The notes under the pieces were generated by a model that did not search any database, had not been told where the DNA came from, and saw only the letters and a list, made by a program, of their open reading frames with translations. From assembly GCF_007754155.1 (NCBI RefSeq), contig NZ_CP037423.1, positions 496,001 through 560,000 of the forward strand: 64,000 bases of DNA, in the 5' to 3' direction. This document shows positions 1 to 8,563 of the stretch, piece by piece (positions within the stretch are counted from its first letter, which is position 1; every line of letters starts with the position of its first letter). Position numbers and translations under genes: made by a program. This stretch comes from Stieleria neptunia. Its GTDB lineage: Bacteria; Planctomycetota; Planctomycetia; Pirellulales; Pirellulaceae.

Positions 1-835
1 GTTGGGGATCGATTTGATCGGCGCCGGGGACTTCATCCAGATCGACCCGGTCGGGATACTTCAATTGCAACGCCCAAAAGGGGATGTCCAGAATGTGGCA
101 GCCCCAGTTGCCCGTTTCGCCGGTCCCGTAGTCCCACCAGAAACGCCATTTGTAAGGACAGTACTCCGGCGAATAGGGGCGTTCTTGCGCAGGCCCCTGC
201 CACAGATCCCAGTTCAGATGGCTGGGGACCGGAGGGAACTCGGTGGGGACGTCGGGCATGCCGCGTGAGCCGCCGACCGCGCAATAGACTTCGGTGACTT
301 CGCCGATCACGCCCGAGCGAACCGCTTCGACCGTGCGGGCCATGCCTTCGTTGGCGTGTCGCTGGTTGCCGAGCTGCGTGGCGACATCCATCTTCTTGGC
401 GATTTTCGTCAGCTCGCGAACTTCCCAGACGGTATGGGCGAGCGGTTTTTCGCAATACACGTGCTTGCCCAGCAGCATCGCCTGGCGGGCGGGATGAAAG
501 TGGGTGTGGTCGGGCGTGCTGATGACGACGGCATCAATTTGCTTGTCCAGTTGATCCAGCATCACGCGGAAATCTTGGTATTTCCGAGCCTTGTCGAATT
601 GTTCAAAACGCTTGCCCGCTTTCGCTTCATCGACGTCGCACATCGCGACAATGTTTTCGCCGTTGACGCCACTGACGTTTGCCGACCCGCGTCCGCCGAC
701 TCCGATGCAAGCGACGTTCAGTTTCTCATTGGGCGACGCGGCACGCGCCGACGGCGTCGAACCGAGCCAATAGCCGCCGGATAGGACAGCGGAGGTTTTC
801 AGAAAATTCCGTCGTGAATCGGAGGGGCGTTTCAT
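1..835 (-). CDS. Gfo/Idh/MocA family oxidoreductase, C-terminus outside window
   Basis: The frame starts at an ATG at 835-833 and stays open to the window edge (278 codons), so only the 3' end is missing. The N-terminus reads MKRPSDSRRNFLKTS, with a twin-arginine RRNFLK motif followed by a short Ala/Gly-rich stretch, so Tat export is likely. A Rossmann-type nucleotide-binding segment follows (VACIGVGGRGS near residue 43), and the family's EKP motif is seen in KHVYCEKPLAHT. By family knowledge this is an NAD(P)-dependent sugar or inositol dehydrogenase-like protein, and planctomycetes carry many exported paralogs. The substrate cannot be read from the sequence. The start is supported by the signal and by the 8-bp repeat that lies just 12 bases upstream, which leaves room only for a weak GAAGA ribosome-binding site. 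Confidence 0.88.
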   Translation of the reverse strand, partial: MKRPSDSRRNFLKTSAVLSGGYWLGSTPSARAASPNEKLNVACIGVGGRGSANVSGVNGENIVAMCDVDEAKAGKRFEQFDKARKYQDFRVMLDQLDKQIDAVVISTPDHTHFHPARQAMLLGKHVYCEKPLAHTVWEVRELTKIAKKMDVATQLGNQRHANEGMARTVEAVRSGVIGEVTEVYCAVGGSRGMPDVPTEFPPVPSHLNWDLWQGPAQERPYSPEYCPYKWRFWWDYGTGETGNWGCHILDIPFWALQLKYPDRVDLDEVPGADQIDPQ

Positions 836-847
836 GTTGAATCTTCG

Positions 848-935
848 GTGGGAGAGTGGGAGAGTGGGAGAGTGGGAGAGTGGGAGAGTGGGAGAGTGGG
901 AGAGTGGGAGAGTGGGAGAGTGGGAGAGTGGGAGG
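848..935. repeat. 8-bp microsatellite, about 11 copies of GTGGGAGA
   Basis: Perfect head-to-tail copies of GTGGGAGA run from 848; the last copy reads GTGGGAGG. The tract begins 12 bases upstream of the start codon of the minus-strand oxidoreductase gene, so it occupies that gene's 5' untranslated or promoter region. Since 8 is not a multiple of 3 but the tract is non-coding, copy-number change would alter promoter or leader spacing, not reading frame. Confidence 0.95.
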
Positions 936-1326
936 GGCGCGAAACCTAGGGGCAGGAAACATCGGTCATCATAGTCTACGGCTTCTACCGCGAGCCTGCA
1001 CGGCAACACTGTGATGCATTTTTAGCGGCAGGGCGCGAGCCCTCCGGTCTTTCACGGTGTTTTTGAAGCGCGACCGGACGGCTCGCGGTCTGTCGTTTTT
1101 GTGAGCCGCGCGGGCGCGTAAGCGGCCGGACACTGCGACGCTGCCCGAGGCCTTACGGCCAGCGGCTCACCATTGACTCAGCAGATCCCGACAAGATCGA
1201 CAGCTCGCTCGCGCCGTTCCGCTAAAAATTCAAGATACACATGGTAAAGATGCTTCACGGCGCTACCTGCACGGGCCCGGAGCGATTTCCAGCATCGGCA
1301 TCCGCAACGCCGCTCGGTCCGCCGGC
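936..1326. other. intergenic region with one dispersed GC-rich repeat
   Basis: No convincing gene is seen. At 1024-1048 there is a GC-rich, partly self-complementary block (GGCGCGAGCCCTCCGGT core) that recurs at 3517-3541 and 5365-5389, each time preceded by TTAGCGGCAG or a close variant. It is a genome-dispersed intergenic repeat. Short open frames here overlap the methyltransferase gene or have no coding character. Confidence 0.6.
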
Positions 1327-2163
1327 CTACGGCCGACGCAGCAGGACCAAGTCGGCCGCCAAGGTCACGGTCATCGCCGTCAACGATTCCGCACGCGTTT
1401 GTTGCGAGCGTCGCACGGCGCGGTAGGTCATCGCCAACGCATCGGCGATCGCGTCGGGTTCCAATTCGACACGTTGTCGCCAGTTCCGGTGTTCGACAAA
1501 CTCCAGCCCCGTCGCGGAGAGTTCGTCCACGACCGCTTCCCAACGGCTTCGGCGATGACCTTCGTGCTGTACGCTTTCACGAAGCTCGATCAAGTCCTCT
1601 TCGCCGGGCACCGCGACGATACAGTTTCCGCCGGAAACGAGCACGCGCGAAATCTCTTCGGCCGGGCGGCGGCCGAAGAGCGAAATCACTTGATCAACAC
1701 TCCCATCCGCGGCCGGCAACGTGCGGTCCGCATTGGCCAACACCCACGTCGCCTCGGGCCAACCCCGCGCGGCCAGTTTGATCGCGCGTTTGGACAAGTC
1801 GATGCCGCAGTAGCCGTTCGGATTGTCCGAAAACAACGCCGGCCCAAAGGAGCCTTCGCCGCAGCCCAGGTCCAGCGCGCGAATCGGTGTCGATTCCTCT
1901 CCCGCAGTCGGCGACTTGATCCATGGGCGGAGCGTTTCGACCAGCTCGGCGGCTAGCCCCCGCTCCAGCCAGCGGTGTCGGGCCAGGACGGCATCATCGG
2001 AGTCGCCGGGTTTGAGCGACTTGCGATCTTGCGGTTGCAGCAGACTCCAGTAACCCGCTTTCGCGCGATCAAAATGGTGGCCGGCGTCACAGCGAAGCGC
2101 GTTGTCTCGCAATTTCAGCGGCTGGGTACAGTTTCTGACGGTGCAGCGCAGTTCAAACATCAT
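1327..2163 (-). CDS. rlmA: RlmA-like 23S rRNA (guanine-N1) methyltransferase
   Basis: A 278-residue protein with an N-terminal zinc-ribbon of the RlmA type: Cys7, Cys12, Cys25 and His29, followed by the family signature HFDRAKAGYWSLL and KPGDSDDAVLARHRWLERG, which align with E. coli RlmA by memory. An SAM-binding motif I (ALDLGCGEGSFG) lies near residue 95. RlmA methylates N1 of a guanine in domain II of 23S rRNA. The family's roughly 270-residue length fits. The gene starts 5 bp downstream of the end of the esterase gene on the same strand, so the two may be co-transcribed. The exact nucleotide target in this organism is inferred from the family only. Confidence 0.82.
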   Translation of the reverse strand: MMFELRCTVRNCTQPLKLRDNALRCDAGHHFDRAKAGYWSLLQPQDRKSLKPGDSDDAVLARHRWLERGLAAELVETLRPWIKSPTAGEESTPIRALDLGCGEGSFGPALFSDNPNGYCGIDLSKRAIKLAARGWPEATWVLANADRTLPAADGSVDQVISLFGRRPAEEISRVLVSGGNCIVAVPGEEDLIELRESVQHEGHRRSRWEAVVDELSATGLEFVEHRNWRQRVELEPDAIADALAMTYRAVRRSQQTRAESLTAMTVTLAADLVLLRRP

Positions 2164-2168
2164 GCAAA

Positions 2169-3437
2169 CTACTTCAGCAACGTGTCGGCAAAGTCCAGGA
2201 AAAAGTTCCAGTCCACTTCACCGAGTCCGTGTCCGCCGGCGCGGATGTGGTACCCGGTCTGCCCGTTGATGCGTTGTTGACCCAGCGGCGGCATGGTTGT
2301 CGTTTCGATTGAGTCTTTTCCTAGCAAGCGGAACACGGGAGCGGCGGCGACGATCGACGCGTACTCGCCTTTCGGGTCCGCCCACAGGTCTTCGTCGGCG
2401 CTGGCCACATAGACGCCCCGCGGTGCGATCAGGGCGATCACTTCGTGTTGATCGACGGGCAAGTCGCTTTCGCGACCGGCGTAGTCGGAAAACGGTTTGC
2501 AGAACCAGTGCGGAAACGAACTGGTGATTCGTCCGACGGTTTCCCCATAAGCACGCCGTGACAACGCGGCGCCGCCACATCCCGAATTGTTGCTGTAGCC
2601 GATGGCGAAACGCTGGTCTTCGCACGCCGCCCACAACGACGTTTTTCCGCCCCGCGAGTGGCCCGAAACCGCGACACGTGATGCGTCAATCGAATCGATC
2701 GTCGCCAGATGATCGAGTACGCGACTGGCCGCCCAGCCCCAGGCGGACAGACTTCGCCACGCGGTGTCTTCGGGCGGCTTTCCGTCGGCAAAAAACGAAC
2801 GGATTCCATCGGCGTAGCCGTCTTTCTTGTCGGGGTCGACATCCGAGGTGTGGAACGATGCCGTGGCGTAGCCGCGATCGATGAAGGTTTTCACCGGCCA
2901 AAACGGATCCGGTTTTTCCAGGGCGGTGGTCAGCGGAACGAAGTAGCGGTTGTTGATGTGGATCACCGCCGGGGTCGCTCCGCTGGCGTTGTTGGGCAGA
3001 AAGACGACAAACGGAAACGAGAAACTGCGATCGCCGATTTGGATGATCGCTTTCATTCCACGCCCCGTCGCCGCGCCGTCGAACGCTTGCGTCTCCTCTG
3101 ACGTTTGCTCGAATCGCAGCGAATAATCGGTGTCGGGGCGGCGTCCATAAACGTGCTCGCGAAACAACTCCAGCAGCTCACCGCGGCGACTGTCATTCCA
3201 CTGCTTCGGCGAACGGATCAAATCGCCCGCGCGGGTCAGCAACGGATTCGGCAACGTGTACTTCGGGACCTTGGATTCAACGTAATTGAACTCACGGCGT
3301 TGCCGGGTCAGCTTTTCGACCAAGTCGGCGTTGGCTTGCCAGGCGGATGGCGTCTCCTGACCGATGGAGGGACCTGCCGTGAACGTCATCACGGCGAGAA
3401 GCATTGCGGCAGGGAGAAGGTACGGGTGTCGTTGCAT
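2169..3437 (-). CDS. secreted glucuronoyl-esterase-like (CE15) hydrolase
   Basis: The start is placed at 3437, because MQRHPYLLPAAMLLAVMTF followed by TAGPSIGQ is a typical Sec signal; the frame is open 21 codons further upstream. The mature part shows an alpha/beta hydrolase with the CE15 nucleophile motif GHSRGGK (Ser about residue 261), the following family block NNSGCGGAALSRR, and a C-terminal HIRAGGHGL that can supply the catalytic His. CE15 enzymes cleave ester bonds between glucuronic acid of xylan and lignin alcohols; marine members may act on other uronic esters. Length is 422 residues, usual for the family. It is followed directly by the rlmA-like gene. Confidence 0.85.
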   Translation of the reverse strand: MQRHPYLLPAAMLLAVMTFTAGPSIGQETPSAWQANADLVEKLTRQRREFNYVESKVPKYTLPNPLLTRAGDLIRSPKQWNDSRRGELLELFREHVYGRRPDTDYSLRFEQTSEETQAFDGAATGRGMKAIIQIGDRSFSFPFVVFLPNNASGATPAVIHINNRYFVPLTTALEKPDPFWPVKTFIDRGYATASFHTSDVDPDKKDGYADGIRSFFADGKPPEDTAWRSLSAWGWAASRVLDHLATIDSIDASRVAVSGHSRGGKTSLWAACEDQRFAIGYSNNSGCGGAALSRRAYGETVGRITSSFPHWFCKPFSDYAGRESDLPVDQHEVIALIAPRGVYVASADEDLWADPKGEYASIVAAAPVFRLLGKDSIETTTMPPLGQQRINGQTGYHIRAGGHGLGEVDWNFFLDFADTLLK

Positions 3438-3587
3438 GATAGGGTGGGGTGGAGGTTGGGGGGCGGGTAGGGCATGCTGTGCATGCCTGCTGTCACGCAC
3501 AGCGTGACCTATTGTTAGCGGCAGGGCGCGAGCCCTCCGGTGTTTGTCCCTTGTTCCCGGGCTCTGCCCGGGAACACACTGTCTCAG
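3438..3587. repeat. dispersed repeat block upstream of a transposon
   Basis: This stretch carries two short hairpins (GCATGC around TGT near 3469 and GTCACGC/GCGTGAC near 3492-3508), then the GC-rich block at 3517-3541, and then a GTTCCCGGGCTCTGCCCGG segment. The same order of blocks recurs at 5365-5440. It is an intergenic repeat mosaic without coding capacity. Confidence 0.65.
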
Positions 3588-3701
3588 AGGCTCCGCCTGG
3601 GCTGCGCAAAACCGACCGGTTTTGTGTTGAAATTGCTATTTGAGAATTTGACGGAATTGGTTCTCTTATATGCAGTTTTTCCGCGTCATGGAGGTTCAGT
3701 C

Positions 3702-3947
3702 ATGTCTCAAGCCACGATTGAGTATAAGTCACCTGTTTCCAAACTTCTTGGTTCGGCACGCCGTGGACGAGAGAAATGGAAGAACAACGCCATGCAATCC
3801 AAGCGGTTGATTAAGGAACTCAAGCAAAACCTCTGCAATGCGAGAGAGAGCCGCCAGCGATGGAGAGGCGAGGCAAGCCAACTGCGGCGGCGCGTCGCCG
3901 AGCTGCAGAGTGAATTAGAGCAGTTAAAAACGCGGAGCAGCCCCTGA
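3702..3947 (+). CDS. small basic coiled-coil OrfA of the insertion sequence
   Basis: An 81-residue protein starting MSQATIEYKSPVSKLLGSAR at an ATG preceded by GGAGGTTC (spacing about 9). It is rich in Lys/Arg, and the second half (residues 45-75: WRGEASQLRRRVAELQSELEQLK) has leucine heptads, so it is predicted to be a coiled coil. That suits an OrfA-like DNA-binding or oligomerisation partner of a transposase. The 3' end contains the codons TTA AAA ACG, a run of five A that lies within the overlap with the -1 frame. It could be translated alone or as the N-terminus of a frameshift fusion. Confidence 0.6.
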   Translation: MSQATIEYKSPVSKLLGSARRGREKWKNNAMQSKRLIKELKQNLCNARESRQRWRGEASQLRRRVAELQSELEQLKTRSSP

Positions 3948-3976
3948 AGAATCGCCCGACGCAGCCGTCGACTCAA

Positions 3977-5260
3977 TTGCTGCCGCCGGCCCCCCAACAT
4001 TCTTTTTCGTTGAGTCTCGTTGTACTCACGATTTCTTGGGTGCTCCAAGCAACCATCAGCTATCGAGCTTGTGAGAAAATTGCCCGCACGCTAGGCACCA
4101 TCCATTCTGGATTGTCTCACGCCCCTACGGCAAACACGATTCAGAACTGGACGCTGCGACGGGGGCTGCATGAATTAACGCGTCCCAAAGAACAGGCCGA
4201 CGATTGGATTCTCCTGGTCGACCACACGATCCAATTGGGAAACGAGAAATGTCTTTTGATCGTTGGGATTCGCCTTGAACATTGGCTCAATCTCGATCGG
4301 CCTATCCGACTGAGCGATCTCTCGGCCATCCTGATCGAGATTGTCCAGACATCCAACGGCAAGATTGTTGCCGAGCAACTGAAGAAAGCTGCTGACCGAG
4401 TCGGTCAGGTCAAGGCCATCATTTCCGACCAAGGTTCCGACTTGGTCAACGGAATCGCTGGTTTTCAACAGGAAAGCGAGTCGACGATCGCATTGACCGA
4501 CATGTGTCACCGAACTGCGACGGCACTCAAACATGTCCTGCAGAAAGACCCTCAATGGGATTCGTTTCTCGGGCACTGTGGAAAGACACAACCGAAAGCC
4601 AAACAGACTGAGCTGGGATCGTTGTTGCCTCCCAAACTCAAGGTCAAGGCACGCTTCATGAATCTGCACAGTCTGATCGGGTGGGCAGAGCGGATGTTGC
4701 GTCTGCTTGACACCCCCCATGAAGAACGTCAGCAACAAGATCGACTTGGTCGCCTGGAAGAGAAATTCGCTTGGGTGCTTGACTATCGTGAATCGATCGC
4801 AGTCTGGGCACGTCTGATGCGGATGGTCGACAAGACGTTAGAGCACTCACGAACAGTCGGTTTTAACGCAGACTCGGCTGCTTCCCTGGCTGAAAAACTT
4901 TCGTGTGATGTAGGCGATTGGCAGAGCCAAGCGTTTCGCGACGAGATCGTCTCGGCGATCGAAGAGAATTCAAGCATTCTTGCCCCCGGGGAGAGGTTGC
5001 CGGCGAGCAGCGAAATCCTTGAATCCTTGATCGGTAAGGGCAAGCAGATGGGTCGACAACATTCTCGCAGCGGTTTCACCCGCAACGTCTTATCAATGGC
5101 TGCCAGCGTCGCCGACGTCAGTGCGGAAGCCATTGAAACGAGCCTCGCCTCCGTTACCCACAAAACCCTATGCAATTGGGTGAAGGACAACCTCAGACAA
5201 ACCATGACGATGTTCCGCCGCAGCGTACTACCGTCATCCCCAGGAACCGATACGGCCTAA
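3977..5260 (+). CDS. DDE transposase-like OrfB
   Basis: The frame gives 427 residues from a TTG at 3977, but it is already open from 3914, across the A5 run at 3926-3930. No ATG precedes it, so production by -1 frameshifting from OrfA is likely. Candidate catalytic acids are Asp in WILLVDHTIQLG, Asp in AIISDQGSDLV and a later Glu in SSEILESLIGKGKQ. The C-terminal part reads like a DNA-binding helical region. It is flanked by inverted repeats together with OrfA. I do not recognise a named IS family; a planctomycete-specific transposase is the best description. Confidence 0.65.
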   Translation: MLPPAPQHSFSLSLVVLTISWVLQATISYRACEKIARTLGTIHSGLSHAPTANTIQNWTLRRGLHELTRPKEQADDWILLVDHTIQLGNEKCLLIVGIRLEHWLNLDRPIRLSDLSAILIEIVQTSNGKIVAEQLKKAADRVGQVKAIISDQGSDLVNGIAGFQQESESTIALTDMCHRTATALKHVLQKDPQWDSFLGHCGKTQPKAKQTELGSLLPPKLKVKARFMNLHSLIGWAERMLRLLDTPHEERQQQDRLGRLEEKFAWVLDYRESIAVWARLMRMVDKTLEHSRTVGFNADSAASLAEKLSCDVGDWQSQAFRDEIVSAIEENSSILAPGERLPASSEILESLIGKGKQMGRQHSRSGFTRNVLSMAASVADVSAEAIETSLASVTHKTLCNWVKDNLRQTMTMFRRSVLPSSPGTDTA

Positions 5261-5308
5261 ATCTGCTATCCTTCTGAGTTGCAATTTTGCGCAGCCCAGG
5301 CGGAGCCT

Positions 5309-5510
5309 GCGTGTCATCGCGTTCCCAGGCCGAACCTGGGAACGAGTTTCGAGAACGATTAATTAGCGGCAGGGCGCGAGCCCTCCGGTGTTTGTCCCTT
5401 GTTCCCGGGCTCTGCCCGTGAACACACTGTCTCAGAGGCTCCGCCTCTCGGTTTGGCAACTCGCCAGGCGGAGTCTGCATGTCATTGCGTTCCCAGACCG
5501 ATCCTGGGAA
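5309..5510. repeat. dispersed hairpin repeat downstream of the IS
   Basis: The segment contains a GC-rich block at 5365-5389 (shared with 1024 and 3517), GTTCCCGGGCTCTGCCCG at 5401-5418, and a hairpin CAGAGGCTCCGCCT...AGGCGGAGTCTG at 5429-5480, then CGTTCCCAG...CTGGGAACG at 5488-5513. The half that follows the transposon at 5300-5350 matches the half at 5465-5520. This suggests the IS split one copy of the repeat and the next copy is intact. Confidence 0.7.
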
Positions 5511-5521
5511 CGAGTTTCGAA

Positions 5522-6796
5522 TCACTTCGCCGAAAAACAAAACAGATGCTTTTCGCCGCGGATGAAAATGCGGTTTTCAACCGGAACGGGCGATCCGATC
5601 ACGGACTCTTTCAAGTCGTTTTCGGACAGCAATCGAAAATCACCGTCGGCCACATCGGCGACGAAGACGACGCCGTCTTCCCGCGCCGCGTACAGTTTTC
5701 CGGCGGCGATGGTCGGAGACGCGTAGTACGAATTCCGATTCTTGGGAAACGCGTCGCTCCAGATCGTTTTGCCGGTCGCCGGATCGAGGCATTCGACTTC
5801 ACCGCGATCGCGGACCAGGTAAACGTTCCCGTTGTACGCGACGGGCGAAGGGACGAACGTTGAGATGTCATCGCGGAACCATTCGTGATTCGTGTCGGTG
5901 ACGTCGCCGCTGCCGTCGATGCGAATTCCGTACAGTCGCGGTGCGCCCTTGTCGTTCCGCCCAAAGGCGACGACGGCCATGTCGCCCACCAGGACCGGCG
6001 AGGCCACGACCGGCCAGAGTTGATTGGAGTCGGGATTGAAATCGCCACAGGACCACACCACACGTCCGTCTTGCGCGTCGTGGATCGTCAAGTGTTGTGC
6101 GCCCCAGACCAGTAGCGATTCCTTTCCCTGGTGTTCGATCACCAGCGGTGTGGAATAGCCGTGGTCGCATTCACGCGGCGTCTGATAATTTCGGGCTTCT
6201 TTCCATGCGATTTTGCCGGTCTGTTTATCGAACGCGGCCAGCCACGATTCGCCGTTGTGCATGCGGGCAAAAACGACATGTTGTTTCGTCAACACGGGGG
6301 ACGTCCCGTGGTCCCAGTACAGCGTGTCCTTGCCGAAACGATCGACCAGATTCGTCTGCCATCGCACCGTGCCGTCGAGTTCCACGGCGGCCAACGTCCC
6401 GCTTTTGAAGTACACGAAAATCGCATCGCCGTCGCTGACCGGAGACGCATTGCTGCCCGAGCCGTTGCGATGTTTTCCTTTGACTTCGGGGCCGAACTTC
6501 GTCAGCCACTGTTGCTTTCCCGACCAATCGATCGCCACCAATGCATCAACACCATCGCTCGGCGCGGTGACGTACAGGGTGTGGTCGACTTCGATCGGTG
6601 TGGAACATCCCTTGCCGGGCAGCGGTGCTTTCCAACGCAGGGTCTGGTCATCCAGTTCGGACGGGTAGTTGCCCGTCGCAACACTGCCCAGGTCCGCCGA
6701 TCCGCGCCATTGCGGCCAGTCGGCGGCTGCGTCGGACTGGACCAACGCGAACCCCAGCACACAGGTCGACAGGATCAAGCCGTATTTCGTCATCAT
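5522..6796 (-). CDS. secreted PQQ-like beta-propeller repeat protein
   Basis: A 424-residue protein with a Sec signal (MTKYGLILSTCVLGFALVQSDAAA) followed by WPQWRG, the usual N-terminus of planctomycete PQQ-like propellers. Repeats of the form G-x-LYVT-x-D/G-x-DALVAID-x-SGKQQW, WLAAFDKQTGKIAWKE and VECLDPATGKTIWSD recur about every 40-50 residues and form the propeller blades. By family knowledge such proteins are extracytoplasmic and may bind PQQ or act as scaffolds; no catalytic dehydrogenase residues are evident. It stands alone, with repeat-filled intergenic DNA on both sides. Confidence 0.85.
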   Translation of the reverse strand: MMTKYGLILSTCVLGFALVQSDAAADWPQWRGSADLGSVATGNYPSELDDQTLRWKAPLPGKGCSTPIEVDHTLYVTAPSDGVDALVAIDWSGKQQWLTKFGPEVKGKHRNGSGSNASPVSDGDAIFVYFKSGTLAAVELDGTVRWQTNLVDRFGKDTLYWDHGTSPVLTKQHVVFARMHNGESWLAAFDKQTGKIAWKEARNYQTPRECDHGYSTPLVIEHQGKESLLVWGAQHLTIHDAQDGRVVWSCGDFNPDSNQLWPVVASPVLVGDMAVVAFGRNDKGAPRLYGIRIDGSGDVTDTNHEWFRDDISTFVPSPVAYNGNVYLVRDRGEVECLDPATGKTIWSDAFPKNRNSYYASPTIAAGKLYAAREDGVVFVADVADGDFRLLSENDLKESVIGSPVPVENRIFIRGEKHLFCFSAK

Positions 6797-6831
6797 GGGT
6801 TTCTTGGTGGGATGTGAATTGCCGGATTATT

Positions 6832-6889
6832 GTGGGATAGGCTTCCAGCCTGTCATGCTCTGAATCGACAGGCTGGAAGCCTATCTCAC
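6832..6889. repeat. GTGGGATAGGCTTCCAGCC hairpin, copy 1
   Basis: An inverted repeat whose arms read GTGGGATAGGCTTCCAGCC and its complement around a roughly 20-base loop. Copies occur at 33177, 34720, 47501/48960 (split by an IS) and 56714. Here it lies upstream of the propeller gene and could act as a bidirectional terminator. Confidence 0.85.
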
Positions 6890-6906
6890 TCTTCGTTGGG
6901 TGCCGC

Positions 6907-6980
6907 GGAAAAGGGGTCAGGTACCAAAAATGCGAAGCACCCTGTGGGCCATTTGGTTTTTGGTACCTGACCCCTTTTCC
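6907..6980. repeat. GGGGTCAGGTACC inverted repeat
   Basis: Arms GGAAAAGGGGTCAGGTACCA and its complement enclose about 34 bases. The motif GGGGTCAGGTACC is known from REP-like palindromes in several bacterial groups. It lies 16 bp downstream of the oxidoreductase stop codon on the minus strand, so it is well placed to form a transcript 3' hairpin. No REP-associated tyrosine transposase is seen in the window. Confidence 0.8.
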
Positions 6981-6996
6981 GCTCGTTGACGTCAGA

Positions 6997-8376
6997 TTAC
7001 ACGACGTCGGGGACCGTGAACGCACCGCGTGCCGGTCGCGTCAACAATCGGTCCGCTTGGGCGTCGTCTTTGAAGGTTTCTTTTTCCGGATCAAAGTGCA
7101 ACGTGCGATCGACCCGGTAGGCGATATTGGCCAAGTGACACAGCGCGGCCGAATGGTGCCCCTGTTCGATCTCGGCAGAGAGGAATTCGGGGTTGCGTGC
7201 CCGAACCGCGAGCGCCCAGTTGCGGAAATGCGGCAGGTTGGAAATCGGGCTCCCCTCTTCAAAGGCGCTCGGGCCCGGTTCGCGATTGCGTCCCAAGAAC
7301 GTGTAGTAGCTGGAGTAATCGGGGATGATCATCGTGCCTTCGGTGCCCAAGAAGATCGTTCCGACGGGGAAATCTTTTTGGACGAAGGGATACTTGTCGC
7401 GAAAGCCTGCTTCGGCGTTGGTGTACCAATCGCGAACGGCAAACTCGACCATTTTTCCATCGGCCCATTTCAGTGACGTCGACAAGACACCCGGTGTTTC
7501 GGCGCTGCTCTGATGAACGTTCTCTTGCATGTAATTGGAGCCCACCGATGAAACTTGGACCGGGTGCGTGTCCAGTTTCAGCCCCCAACGCAGGATGTCC
7601 ATCTGATGGACGCCTTGATTGCCGATTTCTCCGTTGCCGTAATCCCAGATCCAGTGCCAACGGCGATGTTGAAAATTGCTGAACTCGTGCACCGGCGCCG
7701 GACCACACCAGGCGTTCCAATCGAGTCCGTCGGGGACCGGCCGCGGAGCATGTTTGCCCAGGTCGCCGCGGATCTTGTAGGCGATCCCGCGGGCAAAGTA
7801 GACGTCGCCGATCACGCCTTGATGCAGCTTGTCGATCCCTTCGACGATGTTCGGTGACGATCGACATTGTGTTCCGTGTTGGACGATCCGGTTGTACTTG
7901 CGGGCCGCCTCGACCATCTTGCGTCCTTCGAAGATGTTGTGCGAGCCGGGTTTTTCGACATACACATCTTTGCCGGCTTGGCAGCCCCAGATCACGTTCA
8001 GCGAGTGCCAGTGGTTGGGGGTGGCAAACGTGACCGCGTCGATGGAAGCGTCATCGAGCACGCGTCGCATGTCGTCGTAGGTGTCGAGCTTGTGACCGCT
8101 ACGCTCGGTCCAAACCGTTTCGGCAGATTTTAATTTGGCTTCGTCGCAATCGCAGATGCCCGCCAGAGTGACGCCGGAGGTCGATTCTTTTTCCAAATCG
8201 ACCAGGCTTTCGGCGTGGGCTTTGGCGCGACCGCCCATGCCCACGATCGCGACCCGGATTTTGTCGTTCAAGTTCTGTCCGCGAACGATCGCCGGGGCGG
8301 CGAACACCGCAGCGGTCCCAGCCGCGGCGGCTTTGATGGATTGGCGACGCGTGATCGGCTGAGTCTTCTTGTTCAT
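6997..8376 (-). CDS. Tat-exported Gfo/Idh/MocA family oxidoreductase
   Basis: The start at 8376 (MNKKTQPITRRQSIKAAAAG) gives a clear twin-arginine signal ITRRQSIKAAAAGTAAVFAA; the frame is open 45 codons further upstream but without signal character. The mature 459-residue protein has the nucleotide-binding motif VAIVGMGGRAKAH, the EKP motif in DVYVEKPGSHNIFEG, and the long planctomycete-type C-terminal half with WHWIWDYGNGEIGNQGVHQMD. It is predicted to be a periplasmic NAD(P)-dependent oxidoreductase of unknown substrate, paralogous to the gene at 1-835. A hairpin repeat follows its stop codon. Confidence 0.9.
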   Translation of the reverse strand: MNKKTQPITRRQSIKAAAAGTAAVFAAPAIVRGQNLNDKIRVAIVGMGGRAKAHAESLVDLEKESTSGVTLAGICDCDEAKLKSAETVWTERSGHKLDTYDDMRRVLDDASIDAVTFATPNHWHSLNVIWGCQAGKDVYVEKPGSHNIFEGRKMVEAARKYNRIVQHGTQCRSSPNIVEGIDKLHQGVIGDVYFARGIAYKIRGDLGKHAPRPVPDGLDWNAWCGPAPVHEFSNFQHRRWHWIWDYGNGEIGNQGVHQMDILRWGLKLDTHPVQVSSVGSNYMQENVHQSSAETPGVLSTSLKWADGKMVEFAVRDWYTNAEAGFRDKYPFVQKDFPVGTIFLGTEGTMIIPDYSSYYTFLGRNREPGPSAFEEGSPISNLPHFRNWALAVRARNPEFLSAEIEQGHHSAALCHLANIAYRVDRTLHFDPEKETFKDDAQADRLLTRPARGAFTVPDVV

Positions 8377-8563
8377 GTTCGTCTCGTTTGATCGTGTTCT
8401 TGAAGGCGTCTCGGGGTGCGATGACCACCGCCGGTGTCGTCTGGGGATTGTAACACGAAACACCCGCCTGGTTGCGGAACGACCCAAACGACAGAGAGCC
8501 AACCGTCGCATGGCAACGACATTGGTGGAGGGGAATTCAGCGCCGTTGGTGTCTAGCCTTTAG

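Larger units (their letters stand above)
3588..5308 (+). mobile_element. two-ORF insertion sequence inside a dispersed repeat
   Basis: The outer 24 bases are a perfect inverted repeat: 3588-3611 (AGGCTCCGCCTGGGCTGCGC followed by AAAA) and 5285-5308. The outer part, AGGCTCCGCCT, also belongs to the dispersed hairpin repeat seen uninterrupted at 5431-5480. The true IS ends may therefore be just GGGCTGCGCAAAA, with the element sitting in the loop of that hairpin. Inside are a small coiled-coil ORF and a transposase-like ORF in the -1 frame. I cannot name the IS family. Confidence 0.7.
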
